DNA from: Pantoea phytobeneficialis
Lineage (GTDB): Bacteria; Pseudomonadota; Gammaproteobacteria; Enterobacterales; Enterobacteriaceae
Reading direction: 5' to 3'
Length of the DNA stretch: 64,000 bases
Assembly (NCBI RefSeq): GCF_009728735.1
Contig: NZ_CP024636.1
Span: 2,309,720 to 2,373,719 of the forward strand
In this document: positions 57,006 to 64,000 of the stretch, one piece after another
Numbering within the stretch: position 1 is the first letter of the stretch
Layout: each line of letters begins with the position of its first letter
Position numbers and translations under genes: made by a program
Notes under the pieces: generated by a model
Seen by the model: only the letters and a program-made list of their open reading frames with translations
Database searches by the model: none
What the model was told of the DNA's origin: nothing

Positions 57006-57423
57006 TGGTAAATCTCTTCAGGGCCAAAATCAGATGCGCGCAAGTCTACCATAAAGGTATCACGCTGTAGCGTAGGATTGTTTTTATCATTTGCTCAAAT
57101 TAACAGCATAAGTTCACTTAACAGAATGCCGCTTGAGCACGCAAATAGCACTCAATGATAAAGGAGTGGCCATGCCGACTTTTTATTCATTTTTATTCCT
57201 TTAGCGGATCAACTGCATGCCTTCACCGCACCTTTGAACCACAAACTTTAAGGGCTATCGAATACAATGTGACAAGTTAAATAGACTACATCTGTCGCTA
57301 AAAATGCCTTCTGCGTTTTAATTTACGTTTTACTTTTTAATCAGGCTATTGCAGTTATTTTTTTCCGCCACTATTATGAGCTGGCAGAACAACTCCCATT
57401 AAATATATTTTGAGATTAGGACA
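57006..57423 (+). other. hns upstream region
   Basis: 418 bases between tdk and hns, strongly A+T-rich, as expected for the curved, self-regulated hns promoter. A ten-codon frame with a good AAGGAG site is at 57172-57204. No clear operator could be placed. Confidence 0.5.
57172..57204 (+). CDS. Possible ten-residue leader peptide upstream of hns
   Basis: MPTFYSFLFL preceded by AAGGAG with five bases of spacing. The frame is very short, hydrophobic and lies 220 bases before hns. It might be a chance frame; no known leader of this kind was recalled. Only the ribosome site supports it. Confidence 0.25.
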   Translation: MPTFYSFLFL

Positions 57424-57831
57424 ATGAGCGAAGCACTTAAAATTCTTAATAATATCCGTACATTGCGCGCACAGGCTCGGGAATGCACTCTGGAAACTCT
57501 GGAAGAGATGCTGGAGAAACTCGAAGTTGTGGTGAATGAACGTCGTGAAGAAGAGTCTCATGCGCAAGCAGAAAATGCCGAGCGTACGCGTAAACTCGAA
57601 CAATATCGTGAGATGCTGATTGCTGATGGTATCGACCCGAATGAGTTATTGCAGGCTTTATCAGAAACTAAAGTTGCGGGTAAAACCAAGCGCGCAGCTC
57701 GTCCGGCAAAATATCAGTATGTTGACGAAAATGGTGAAACCCGTACCTGGACTGGTCAGGGTCGTACACCAGCCGTGATTAAAAAAGCGATTGAAGAACA
57801 AGGCAAACAGTTGGACGATTTCCTGCTGTAA
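57424..57831 (+). CDS. hns: Nucleoid-associated silencer H-NS
   Basis: A 135-residue protein (E. coli 137). The N-terminal coiled oligomerisation region (about 1-65, [21 protein letters not shown] and [12 protein letters not shown]), a flexible linker (about 70-90) and the DNA-binding domain with [21 protein letters not shown] are all present. It silences A+T-rich foreign DNA, including likely the low-GC blocks in this window. Confidence 0.98.
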   Translation: MSEALKILNNIRTLRAQARECTLETLEEMLEKLEVVVNERREEESHAQAENAERTRKLEQYREMLIADGIDPNELLQALSETKVAGKTKRAARPAKYQYVDENGETRTWTGQGRTPAVIKKAIEEQGKQLDDFLL

Positions 57832-57890
57832 CCCCACCAGTGCTTAGCAATTTTTGTGATTACACACCCATTTGGTGAATTCACCAGGTA

Positions 57891-57919
57891 AAAAAAGGAA
57901 GCCTGAGGCTTCCTTTTTT
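57891..57919. terminator. Bidirectional terminator between hns and the epimerase gene
   Basis: GGAAGCCT-G-AGGCTTCC is flanked by a run of A and a run of T. A separate palindrome TGGTGAATTCACCA lies just before at 57872-57885. Confidence 0.9.
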
Positions 57920-57928
57920 CATGCATGA

Positions 57929-58936
57929 TTACGAGTGGTAAAATTCACGATACCAGTTAACAAATTGCTGCACGCCTTCAGCGACGCTGGTTTGTGGCCG
58001 GAAATTGATCGCATCATACAATGGTTGCGTATCCGCGCTGGTCTCCAGCACATCTCCCGGCTGCATCGGCATCAAATTCTTATTTGCTTCGATGCCCAGG
58101 GCATTCTCCAGTGCCTTGATATAATCCATCAGGCTCACTGGCTGGCTATTCCCGATGTTATACACGCGATAAGGTGCTGAACTGCTTGCTGGCGTTCCGG
58201 TCTCCACCGTCCATTGCTCATCGGGTTGCGGAATCACATCCTGCAAACGCACAATGGCCTCGGCAATATCATCAATGTAGGTGAAGTCGCGTTTCATTTG
58301 CCCGTTGTTGTAAACATCAATGCGCTCACCTGCCAGCATTGCGCGCGTAAATTTAAACAACGCCATATCAGGACGTCCCCACGGACCGTATACCGTGAAG
58401 AAACGTAAACCTGTAGTGGGCAATTGGTAGAGATGCGAATAGGTGTGCGACATCAGCTCATTAGCTTTTTTGGTCGCCGCATAAAGTGAAACAGGATGGT
58501 CAACCGAATCATCAGTTGAAAAAGGCATTTTGCGGTTCAGACCATAAACTGAACTGGACGAGGCGTAAAGCAAATGCCCAATTTTATGGTGGCGACAACC
58601 TTCAAGAATATTCAGGTGCCCGATCAAGTTTGCATCGGCATAGGCATGTGGATTTTCTATGGAATATCGCACCCCTGCCTGCGCGCCTAAATGAATAACC
58701 CGGTCGAAACCTTGCTGCTCAAATAAAGAAGAAATGGCCTGGCGATCTGCCAGGTCCATTTTGCTAAAGCTGAATGCGGGATGTTGCGCTATCTGGTCAA
58801 GGCGGGCTTGTTTCAAGCCGACATCATAATAGTCATTAAGGTTGTCGATGCCGACAACCTGGTGACCGGCAGCCAGCAGACGCTGACTCACATGAAATCC
58901 AATAAAACCTGCTACACCGGTAACCAGAAACTTCAT
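57929..58936 (-). CDS. UDP-glucuronate 4-epimerase-type NAD-dependent epimerase
   Basis: A 335-residue extended SDR enzyme. The NAD site is VTGVAGFIGFHVSQRLL, with YASSSSVYGLN (Ser) and the catalytic YAATKKANEL (Tyr-x3-Lys). The text HPVSLYAATKKANELMSHTYSHLY and FFTVYGPWGRPDMALFKFT is typical of GalA-forming UDP-glucuronate 4-epimerases. It starts 15 bases after ugd and would convert UDP-glucuronate to UDP-galacturonate for EPS or LPS. It is absent at this site in E. coli. Confidence 0.9.
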   Translation of the reverse strand: MKFLVTGVAGFIGFHVSQRLLAAGHQVVGIDNLNDYYDVGLKQARLDQIAQHPAFSFSKMDLADRQAISSLFEQQGFDRVIHLGAQAGVRYSIENPHAYADANLIGHLNILEGCRHHKIGHLLYASSSSVYGLNRKMPFSTDDSVDHPVSLYAATKKANELMSHTYSHLYQLPTTGLRFFTVYGPWGRPDMALFKFTRAMLAGERIDVYNNGQMKRDFTYIDDIAEAIVRLQDVIPQPDEQWTVETGTPASSSAPYRVYNIGNSQPVSLMDYIKALENALGIEANKNLMPMQPGDVLETSADTQPLYDAINFRPQTSVAEGVQQFVNWYREFYHS

Positions 58937-58950
58937 ACATCCCTCATCTA

Positions 58951-60291
58951 TTACGCAATTTGAATTGAAGCCCCGCGGCCGATTGCATAATAAACGAAAC
59001 CGCGTTTGCTGATACGCTCCGGATCATACAGGTTACGACCATCAAAAATCACGGGTTGTTTTAATGCTGTTTTAATCACATCAAAATCAGGGGCACGGAA
59101 GTTTTGCCATTCAGTGCAAATCACCAGGCCATCAGCTCCCTGCAACGCCGCTTCTTTGGTACCCATAAGCTTCAGGTCGCTACGGTGTCCGTAGATACGC
59201 TGTGCTTCATCCATCGCTTCCGGATCGAACGCCTGAACGGTAGCACCTGCTTCCCATAACGTTTCAATCAGTACACGGCTGGAGGCTTCACGCATATCAT
59301 CGGTATTCGGTTTAAATGCCAGCCCCCACAGAGCAAACGTTTTACCACGCAAATCATCGCCGAAGTGACGTTTGATAAAGCCAGGCAGCTTGCTTTTCTG
59401 CGAGTCATTCACATCTTCAACCGCCTGCAACAGACGGGGTTTGTAACCGATAGACTCTGCTGTGCGGATCAGCGCCTGCACATCTTTCGGGAAACAGGAA
59501 CCACCGTAGCCACAGCCCGGATAGATAAAGTGGTAGCCAATACGGGAATCAGAACCGATACCCTGACGCACCTTCTCAATATCCGCACCCAGTCGTTCAG
59601 CCAGGTTAGACATCTCGTTCATAAAGCTGATTTTGGTGGCAAGCATGCAGTTTGCTGCGTATTTGGTCAGCTCTGCACTACGGATGTCCATCAAAATCAT
59701 ACGATCGTGATTACGGTTGAACGGCTCATACAGCTCGCGTAACAGCTCGACCACGTCGTCATTGTCGGTGCCAATAACAATGCGCTCAGGACGCATGCAG
59801 TCATTAACCGCTGCACCTTCCTTGAGGAATTCCGGGTTTGAAACCACATCAAACGCGATATTAGCATCACGTTTTTTCAGGGTTTCGGTCATCACTGCGC
59901 GCACTTTATCAGCAGTACCGACCGGTACTGTCGACTTATCGATAACCACTTTGTGATCATTCATATGTTGCGCAATGGTACGCGCAACCGCAGTCACATA
60001 TTTCAGATCGGCAGAACCGTCCTCATCCGGGGGCGTCCCCACCGCGATGAACTGCATCACACCGTGGTTGACACCCTCTTCCGCGTTGGTGCTGAACTTA
60101 AGGCGACCTGCCTCATAGTTCGACATCACCAGCGGGGTTAAACCGGGTTCATAAATCGGAATGATGCCTTTTTTCAGGTTTTCGACTTTTTTCGCGTCGA
60201 CATCAATACAGAGAACGTCATGTCCGACTTCGGCTAACACCGCAGCCTGAACCAGACCGACATAGCCGATACCAAATACAGTGACTTTCAT
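58951..60291 (-). CDS. ugd: UDP-glucose 6-dehydrogenase
   Basis: A 446-residue enzyme oxidising UDP-glucose to UDP-glucuronate with NAD. The NAD site [19 protein letters not shown], the catalytic Cys in [17 protein letters not shown] and [12 protein letters not shown] are present. It is the longer type, unlike the 388-residue E. coli Ugd. It lies 23 bases after galU and just before the epimerase, so the three form a sugar-nucleotide operon. UDP-glucuronate also feeds lipid A and capsule modification. Confidence 0.96.
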   Translation of the reverse strand: MKVTVFGIGYVGLVQAAVLAEVGHDVLCIDVDAKKVENLKKGIIPIYEPGLTPLVMSNYEAGRLKFSTNAEEGVNHGVMQFIAVGTPPDEDGSADLKYVTAVARTIAQHMNDHKVVIDKSTVPVGTADKVRAVMTETLKKRDANIAFDVVSNPEFLKEGAAVNDCMRPERIVIGTDNDDVVELLRELYEPFNRNHDRMILMDIRSAELTKYAANCMLATKISFMNEMSNLAERLGADIEKVRQGIGSDSRIGYHFIYPGCGYGGSCFPKDVQALIRTAESIGYKPRLLQAVEDVNDSQKSKLPGFIKRHFGDDLRGKTFALWGLAFKPNTDDMREASSRVLIETLWEAGATVQAFDPEAMDEAQRIYGHRSDLKLMGTKEAALQGADGLVICTEWQNFRAPDFDVIKTALKQPVIFDGRNLYDPERISKRGFVYYAIGRGASIQIA

Positions 60292-60314
60292 TGAATTATC
60301 CTGTTTTTAATGGA

Positions 60315-61223
60315 TTACTTTTTGTTTCCTACAGCGCCTTCAAGCCATTGGGTGAAATCTTTACCCAGAACCGGATGACGAACACCGTATTCAACAAAAG
60401 CCTGCATATAACCCAATTTGTTACCGCAGTCGTGGCTCACACCTTTCAGGTGGTAAGCTTCAACGGTCTCTTTTTCCATCAGCATGGCAATGGAGTCAGT
60501 CAGCTGAACTTCACCACCTGCACCCGGAGGGGTTTTTGCCAGCAAAGGCCAGATGTCAGCAGACAGTACATAACGCCCCACTACCGCCAGATTTGACGGG
60601 GCTTCAGCGGCTTTCGGCTTCTCAACCACACCGACCATCGGTGCGCTTTGACCCGGAGCCAGATCGGCACCTTTGCAGTCAACCACGCCGTATGCCGTCA
60701 CGTCGGCAACCGGCTCAACCATAATCTGGCTACGGCCACTTTCTTCATAGCGAGACAGCATTTCTGCCAGGTTGTCTTTCGTCGGGTCGGACTCGTACTC
60801 ATCGATGATCACGTCCGGCAGAATGACTGCAACCGGCTCATCACCAACCAGCGGGTGTGCACACATCACAGCGTGGCCCAGACCTTTGGCGATGCCCTGA
60901 CGAACCTGCATGATGGTGACATGCGGTGGGCAAATAGACTGGATTTCATCCAGCAGCTGACGCTTAACACGTTTTTCCAGCATCGACTCCAGCTCAAAAC
61001 TGGTATCAAAGTGGTTCTCGATGGCGTTTTTAGAGGAATGGGTGACCAGCACGATCTCATTAATGCCGGCAGCGATACACTCGTTCACGACATACTGGAT
61101 CAACGGCTTATCAACCAGCGGTAACATTTCTTTCGGGATAGCTTTGGTGGCTGGCAGCATACGCGTGCCCAGGCCAGCTACAGGGATTACCGCTTTTTTT
61201 ACTTTTGACTTAAAGGCAGACAT
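60315..61223 (-). CDS. galU: UTP-glucose-1-phosphate uridylyltransferase
   Basis: A 302-residue enzyme making UDP-glucose. The nucleotidyl-transferase signature [35 protein letters not shown] is present, with [20 protein letters not shown] and VVEKPKA. The ATG at 61223 gives the E. coli length and has AGAGG upstream; a TTG just before is in frame. It heads the galU-ugd-epimerase group. In E. coli galU is directly next to hns. Confidence 0.97.
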   Translation of the reverse strand: MSAFKSKVKKAVIPVAGLGTRMLPATKAIPKEMLPLVDKPLIQYVVNECIAAGINEIVLVTHSSKNAIENHFDTSFELESMLEKRVKRQLLDEIQSICPPHVTIMQVRQGIAKGLGHAVMCAHPLVGDEPVAVILPDVIIDEYESDPTKDNLAEMLSRYEESGRSQIMVEPVADVTAYGVVDCKGADLAPGQSAPMVGVVEKPKAAEAPSNLAVVGRYVLSADIWPLLAKTPPGAGGEVQLTDSIAMLMEKETVEAYHLKGVSHDCGNKLGYMQAFVEYGVRHPVLGKDFTQWLEGAVGNKK

Positions 61224-61417
61224 CAAGATACCTCTCTTATAGGCCGCTCAAGTTAATACTTGATATGTCGGTTTAAAAATCGAAATTGAGTATATCAGTT
61301 ACTCTTTGACGGATTTATCCTGGATGAAGTTAATCCGCGGAATTTAAGACTATTACCCAAGTGTAAAGCTAAGCCCTGGTCCTGTCTTCAACCCGCGAAA
61401 AATATAAATGTAATCGT

Positions 61418-62434
61418 TTATTCTTCAGCCGATAACATCAGGCGGAGTCGGCCACCAGCGCCCCATACATGGCACTGCCAGGACTCGGCACGTTGGCTAA
61501 TTTGATTAAGATGCGTACTCCCCATAGTGCCAAGCGGTACGCCATTACTGAGTTGAATTTGATGGGTGTTAATGTGCAGGGTGGCATTCAGACCGGCTGA
61601 CACCAGAATAAGGTTTTTCAGCTGCCGATGGTAATAACCGACCAGCAGCGGGAATTGACCATTAAGGTTTGCCTGCCGCAACAACATATTGACCTGGCGC
61701 AGCAGACCATTTAACTCGGGCAACCGCTGCTTTTGACCGGAAAGTTGTTCCTGCAACAAGCCATTGAATAACGCACGCAGCAACAAGGCCGCCAGTACGC
61801 CATTATCGCCCGCCCGGGTGACGTCCAGACAATAAAACGCCAGATCTTTATCTGACAGGGCAGCAATATCCAACACCAGGCCAGGCTGTTCTGCCATAGT
61901 GAGTTGTCGGTAATTGATTCGGCAATTGGCAATATTTTGTTGGACCGGAGGCTGCAATTGTTTCAGTAACTTTGCCGCCGCCAGAGGATCGCTCACCAGC
62001 GCATCCCAGTCCTGAAAAAGTTGTTCGTCTTCCTCAACTTTTGAGGTAAACATCGAAGGATAGAGACATTCGTACACCGCTTCGCGAAAACGATCGAGAT
62101 TTCTCAGCGGTTTAAGCAGTACATCCTGAACGCCAAGGCGTAACACATGGGCAATATCCGCCATGTTCTGGGTAGCGGATATGATGAGGATTGGCACGCT
62201 GTTACCCCGGCTGCGGATGCGTTCCACGAACTGAATTCCACCCATACGCGGCATTTCCAGATCGCATATGACCAGATCAACCGCCTGTGCGGTGAGCAGC
62301 GTCAGCCCATCAAGACCATCTCCGGCCTGCATGGTCTGCGCGCCAAGACTGATTAAAAAGTTATCAAGCAACGAACGGAAAACGACCTCATCTTCGACAA
62401 TGAGTATCTTTTTGCCGATTAGCGGTTTTTCCAT
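61418..62434 (-). CDS. rssB: Response regulator RssB, RpoS adaptor for ClpXP
   Basis: A 338-residue protein (E. coli 337). The receiver domain (about 1-125) has the phospho-Asp in DLVICDLEMPRMGG, with ILIVEDE and LKPLRN. The C-terminal part is a degenerate PP2C-like domain (YRQLTMAEQPGLVLDIAAL, SNGVPLGTMGS). It hands RpoS to ClpXP. The start at 62434 has GGGGAGAGA upstream; an earlier frame start adds a foreign leader. It lies 102 bases after rssA, which is transcribed in the same direction. Confidence 0.97.
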   Translation of the reverse strand: MEKPLIGKKILIVEDEVVFRSLLDNFLISLGAQTMQAGDGLDGLTLLTAQAVDLVICDLEMPRMGGIQFVERIRSRGNSVPILIISATQNMADIAHVLRLGVQDVLLKPLRNLDRFREAVYECLYPSMFTSKVEEDEQLFQDWDALVSDPLAAAKLLKQLQPPVQQNIANCRINYRQLTMAEQPGLVLDIAALSDKDLAFYCLDVTRAGDNGVLAALLLRALFNGLLQEQLSGQKQRLPELNGLLRQVNMLLRQANLNGQFPLLVGYYHRQLKNLILVSAGLNATLHINTHQIQLSNGVPLGTMGSTHLNQISQRAESWQCHVWGAGGRLRLMLSAEE

Positions 62435-62536
62435 TCTCTCCCCCTGCGTACCAGACATTTCAATAGTGGTTCATAAAACGCAGTTGTGCCTTTCAGAATT
62501 AACCGAAGTCACAACACCTGTGAATGAACAACCTGA

Positions 62537-63442
62537 CTATCTGCTACGGACCAGCGGTAATAGTTCATCCATTTTTTTCTCGACGGCGGCCTTGCCTGCC
62601 GCAATGGCCTCTTCAGCCCGGTGAAAGTCCAGCGTAGAAATTTGCGGACAAAAGGGTTGAATCAGCACATCCGGCGGATCGCCTGCCATACGATTGCGCT
62701 TCAGGCGATTTTCCAGCACCTGGATGGAGGTCGACATAATCTCCATGGCACCAGGCGTTTGATTTGCACGACGCTGGGTAAGTCCCAGTAGTCGCTGACG
62801 TAATTTTTTACCCCAGCTCAATGCTTCTGCTGCCGCCTGCTCCTCACCACTCTGCGGCGTCACTGACAGTAAATCCTGCTGCATCAGATGCGCATCATGC
62901 TGGAGATCGACAGCAATCACGATGTCAGCCCCTAACGCACGCGTAAGCGAAATGGGTACCGGGTTGACCACCGCACCATCGACCAGCCAGTACCCATTGT
63001 AGCCAACGGGTGGTAATAAGCCTGGCATACTGCATGATGCGCGTACCGCCTGATGCAGGTCGCCATCGGTTAACCACAACTCACGACCGGTACTAAGATT
63101 GGTGGCAACGACACCGAAAGGTTTTTCGCATTGCTCAATTAATTCATGGGGTATCAGCTGCCGAACATGGCTGAACACGCGATCACCGCGCAATAGCCCG
63201 CCACGTTGCCATGAAAGGTCCATCAGGCGAATCACATCCCAGTAGCGAAAGGCGCTGACCCAGCGTTCCATCATACCAAGACGGCCACTGACATACGCTG
63301 ATCCCACCAGCGCCCCCACCGAACAGCCGGCAACCACATCAATCTCCACCCCGGCCCGTTCTAACGCATTGATCACGCCAATATGCGACCAGCCTTTGGC
63401 GGCACCTGAACCCAGGGCCAGCCCGATCCTCACCTTTCTCAT
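62537..63442 (-). CDS. rssA: Patatin-like phospholipase family protein RssA
   Basis: A 301-residue patatin-fold protein, the same length as E. coli RssA. The oxyanion stretch LGSGAAKGWSHIGVI, the nucleophile Ser in VAGCSVGALVGS and the catalytic Asp in YWLVDGAVVNPVP are present. The start at 63442 gives MRKVRIGLALGSG with AGGTGAG upstream; the frame is open further up without meaning. The role is unclear; it is encoded just upstream of rssB in the same direction. Confidence 0.96.
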   Translation of the reverse strand: MRKVRIGLALGSGAAKGWSHIGVINALERAGVEIDVVAGCSVGALVGSAYVSGRLGMMERWVSAFRYWDVIRLMDLSWQRGGLLRGDRVFSHVRQLIPHELIEQCEKPFGVVATNLSTGRELWLTDGDLHQAVRASCSMPGLLPPVGYNGYWLVDGAVVNPVPISLTRALGADIVIAVDLQHDAHLMQQDLLSVTPQSGEEQAAAEALSWGKKLRQRLLGLTQRRANQTPGAMEIMSTSIQVLENRLKRNRMAGDPPDVLIQPFCPQISTLDFHRAEEAIAAGKAAVEKKMDELLPLVRSR

Positions 63443-63536
63443 CTCACCTCGGGATTTACCTGGTACGTAGCTTCGCGCCCGACAGTCAGCTACCATAGCG
63501 CGCAATCTTTAACTTTAATCACCTTGTGGAGATGAC

Positions 63537-63992
63537 GTGTCCGAAACGTGCCCCTGCTGTAGCGGAAAGCAGTATAGCCTATGTTGCCAACCCTTTCTGA
63601 CCGGGCAGGCTACCCCGGCAAGCGCCGAACAGCTGATGCGCTCACGCTACACGGCATACGTGGAGAAAAACGCGGCATGGTTGGTCACAACCTGGCACTC
63701 CAGCCAACGTGTGGCCGAACTTGAGACGTTATTATCTGAAAGTTTTTCCGGTACTGAATGGCTGGGCCTGAATGTAACCCGTTGTAATCAGGGAAGCCAT
63801 CAGAATGAAGCATTCGTGACCTTTTTTGCGCGATACCTCGAAAAAGGACGCACATCGGCCATCTATGAATGTTCACGCTTTCTTCGTGAGGATCAACGCT
63901 GGTACTATGTGGACGGAACAACGCCCCCGCTGGGGCGAAACGATCGCTGTCCTTGTGGCTCCGATAAAAAATACAAAAAATGTTGTGGCTGA
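63537..63992 (+). CDS. ychJ: YchJ, SEC-C motif protein
   Basis: A 151-residue protein (E. coli 152) with zinc-binding Cys motifs at both ends: [17 protein letters not shown] at the start and [19 protein letters not shown] at the end (SEC-C type), around an NTF2-like middle ([19 protein letters not shown]). The start is GTG at 63537 with GGAG six bases upstream. Function is unknown. It diverges from rssA, as in E. coli. Confidence 0.94.
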   Translation: MSETCPCCSGKQYSLCCQPFLTGQATPASAEQLMRSRYTAYVEKNAAWLVTTWHSSQRVAELETLLSESFSGTEWLGLNVTRCNQGSHQNEAFVTFFARYLEKGRTSAIYECSRFLREDQRWYYVDGTTPPLGRNDRCPCGSDKKYKKCCG

Positions 63993-64000
63993 TGTGGACA

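Overview
The window is a stretch of chromosome from an Enterobacterales bacterium, most likely Erwiniaceae (Pantoea or Erwinia-like). The gene order follows the Escherichia coli 28-29 minute region almost gene for gene (osmB-yciH-pyrF-lapBA-pgpB-ribA-acnA-ymiA/yciX/ymiC-cysB-topA-yciN-sohB-yciK-btuR-rluB-yciO-rnm-trp-ompW-yciCBA-tonB-yciI-yciY-clsA-yciU-oppFDCBA-ychE-adhE-tdk-hns-galU-rssBA-ychJ). Three things fit Erwiniaceae or Serratia better than E. coli: trpG and trpD are separate genes, a 446-residue UDP-glucose dehydrogenase and a UDP-glucuronate epimerase follow galU, and an rpfF gene lies next to a PAS-GGDEF-EAL gene. The genus is inferred from layout and protein similarity recalled from memory; no search was run.

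Left part (1-6.7 kb): the 3' end of a CstA-type pyruvate/peptide transporter gene with its small YbdD-like partner; then a convergent pair, an RpfR/PdeR-type c-di-GMP enzyme (PAS-GGDEF-EAL) and an RpfF-type DSF fatty-acid signal synthase; then 2-keto-3-deoxygluconate permease kdgT with a KdgR-like operator, a lone ribulose-phosphate epimerase, and osmB.

Middle (6.7-33 kb): conserved housekeeping genes (pyrimidine, riboflavin, TCA cycle, cysteine regulation, topoisomerase, LPS control, cobalamin, rRNA modification), three tiny genes between acnA and cysB, and the complete trp operon with TrpR operator, leader peptide and attenuator, encoding TrpE, TrpG, TrpD, TrpCF, TrpB and TrpA. A trypsin-fold lipoprotein gene has been inserted between rluB and yciO.

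Accessory blocks: 32.9-36.2 kb (between trpA and ompW) holds a small secreted protein, a BON lipoprotein, an AA10 lytic polysaccharide monooxygenase and a small secreted companion. 40.7-42.2 kb, where E. coli has kch, holds a low-GC cysteine-rich secreted protein and a CigR-family protein.

Right part (42.4-64 kb): cardiolipin synthase, the oligopeptide permease operon with two tandem substrate-binding proteins, ychE, anaerobic adhE, thymidine kinase, H-NS, a sugar-nucleotide operon (galU-ugd-epimerase) that would supply UDP-glucose, UDP-glucuronate and UDP-galacturonate for envelope polysaccharides, and the RpoS-turnover pair rssB/rssA. No tRNA, rRNA, CRISPR, insertion sequence or prophage was seen. 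The most noteworthy system is the rpfR/rpfF pair: a candidate diffusible fatty-acid signal circuit coupled to c-di-GMP. It belongs to a known family, so it is not a wholly new system.
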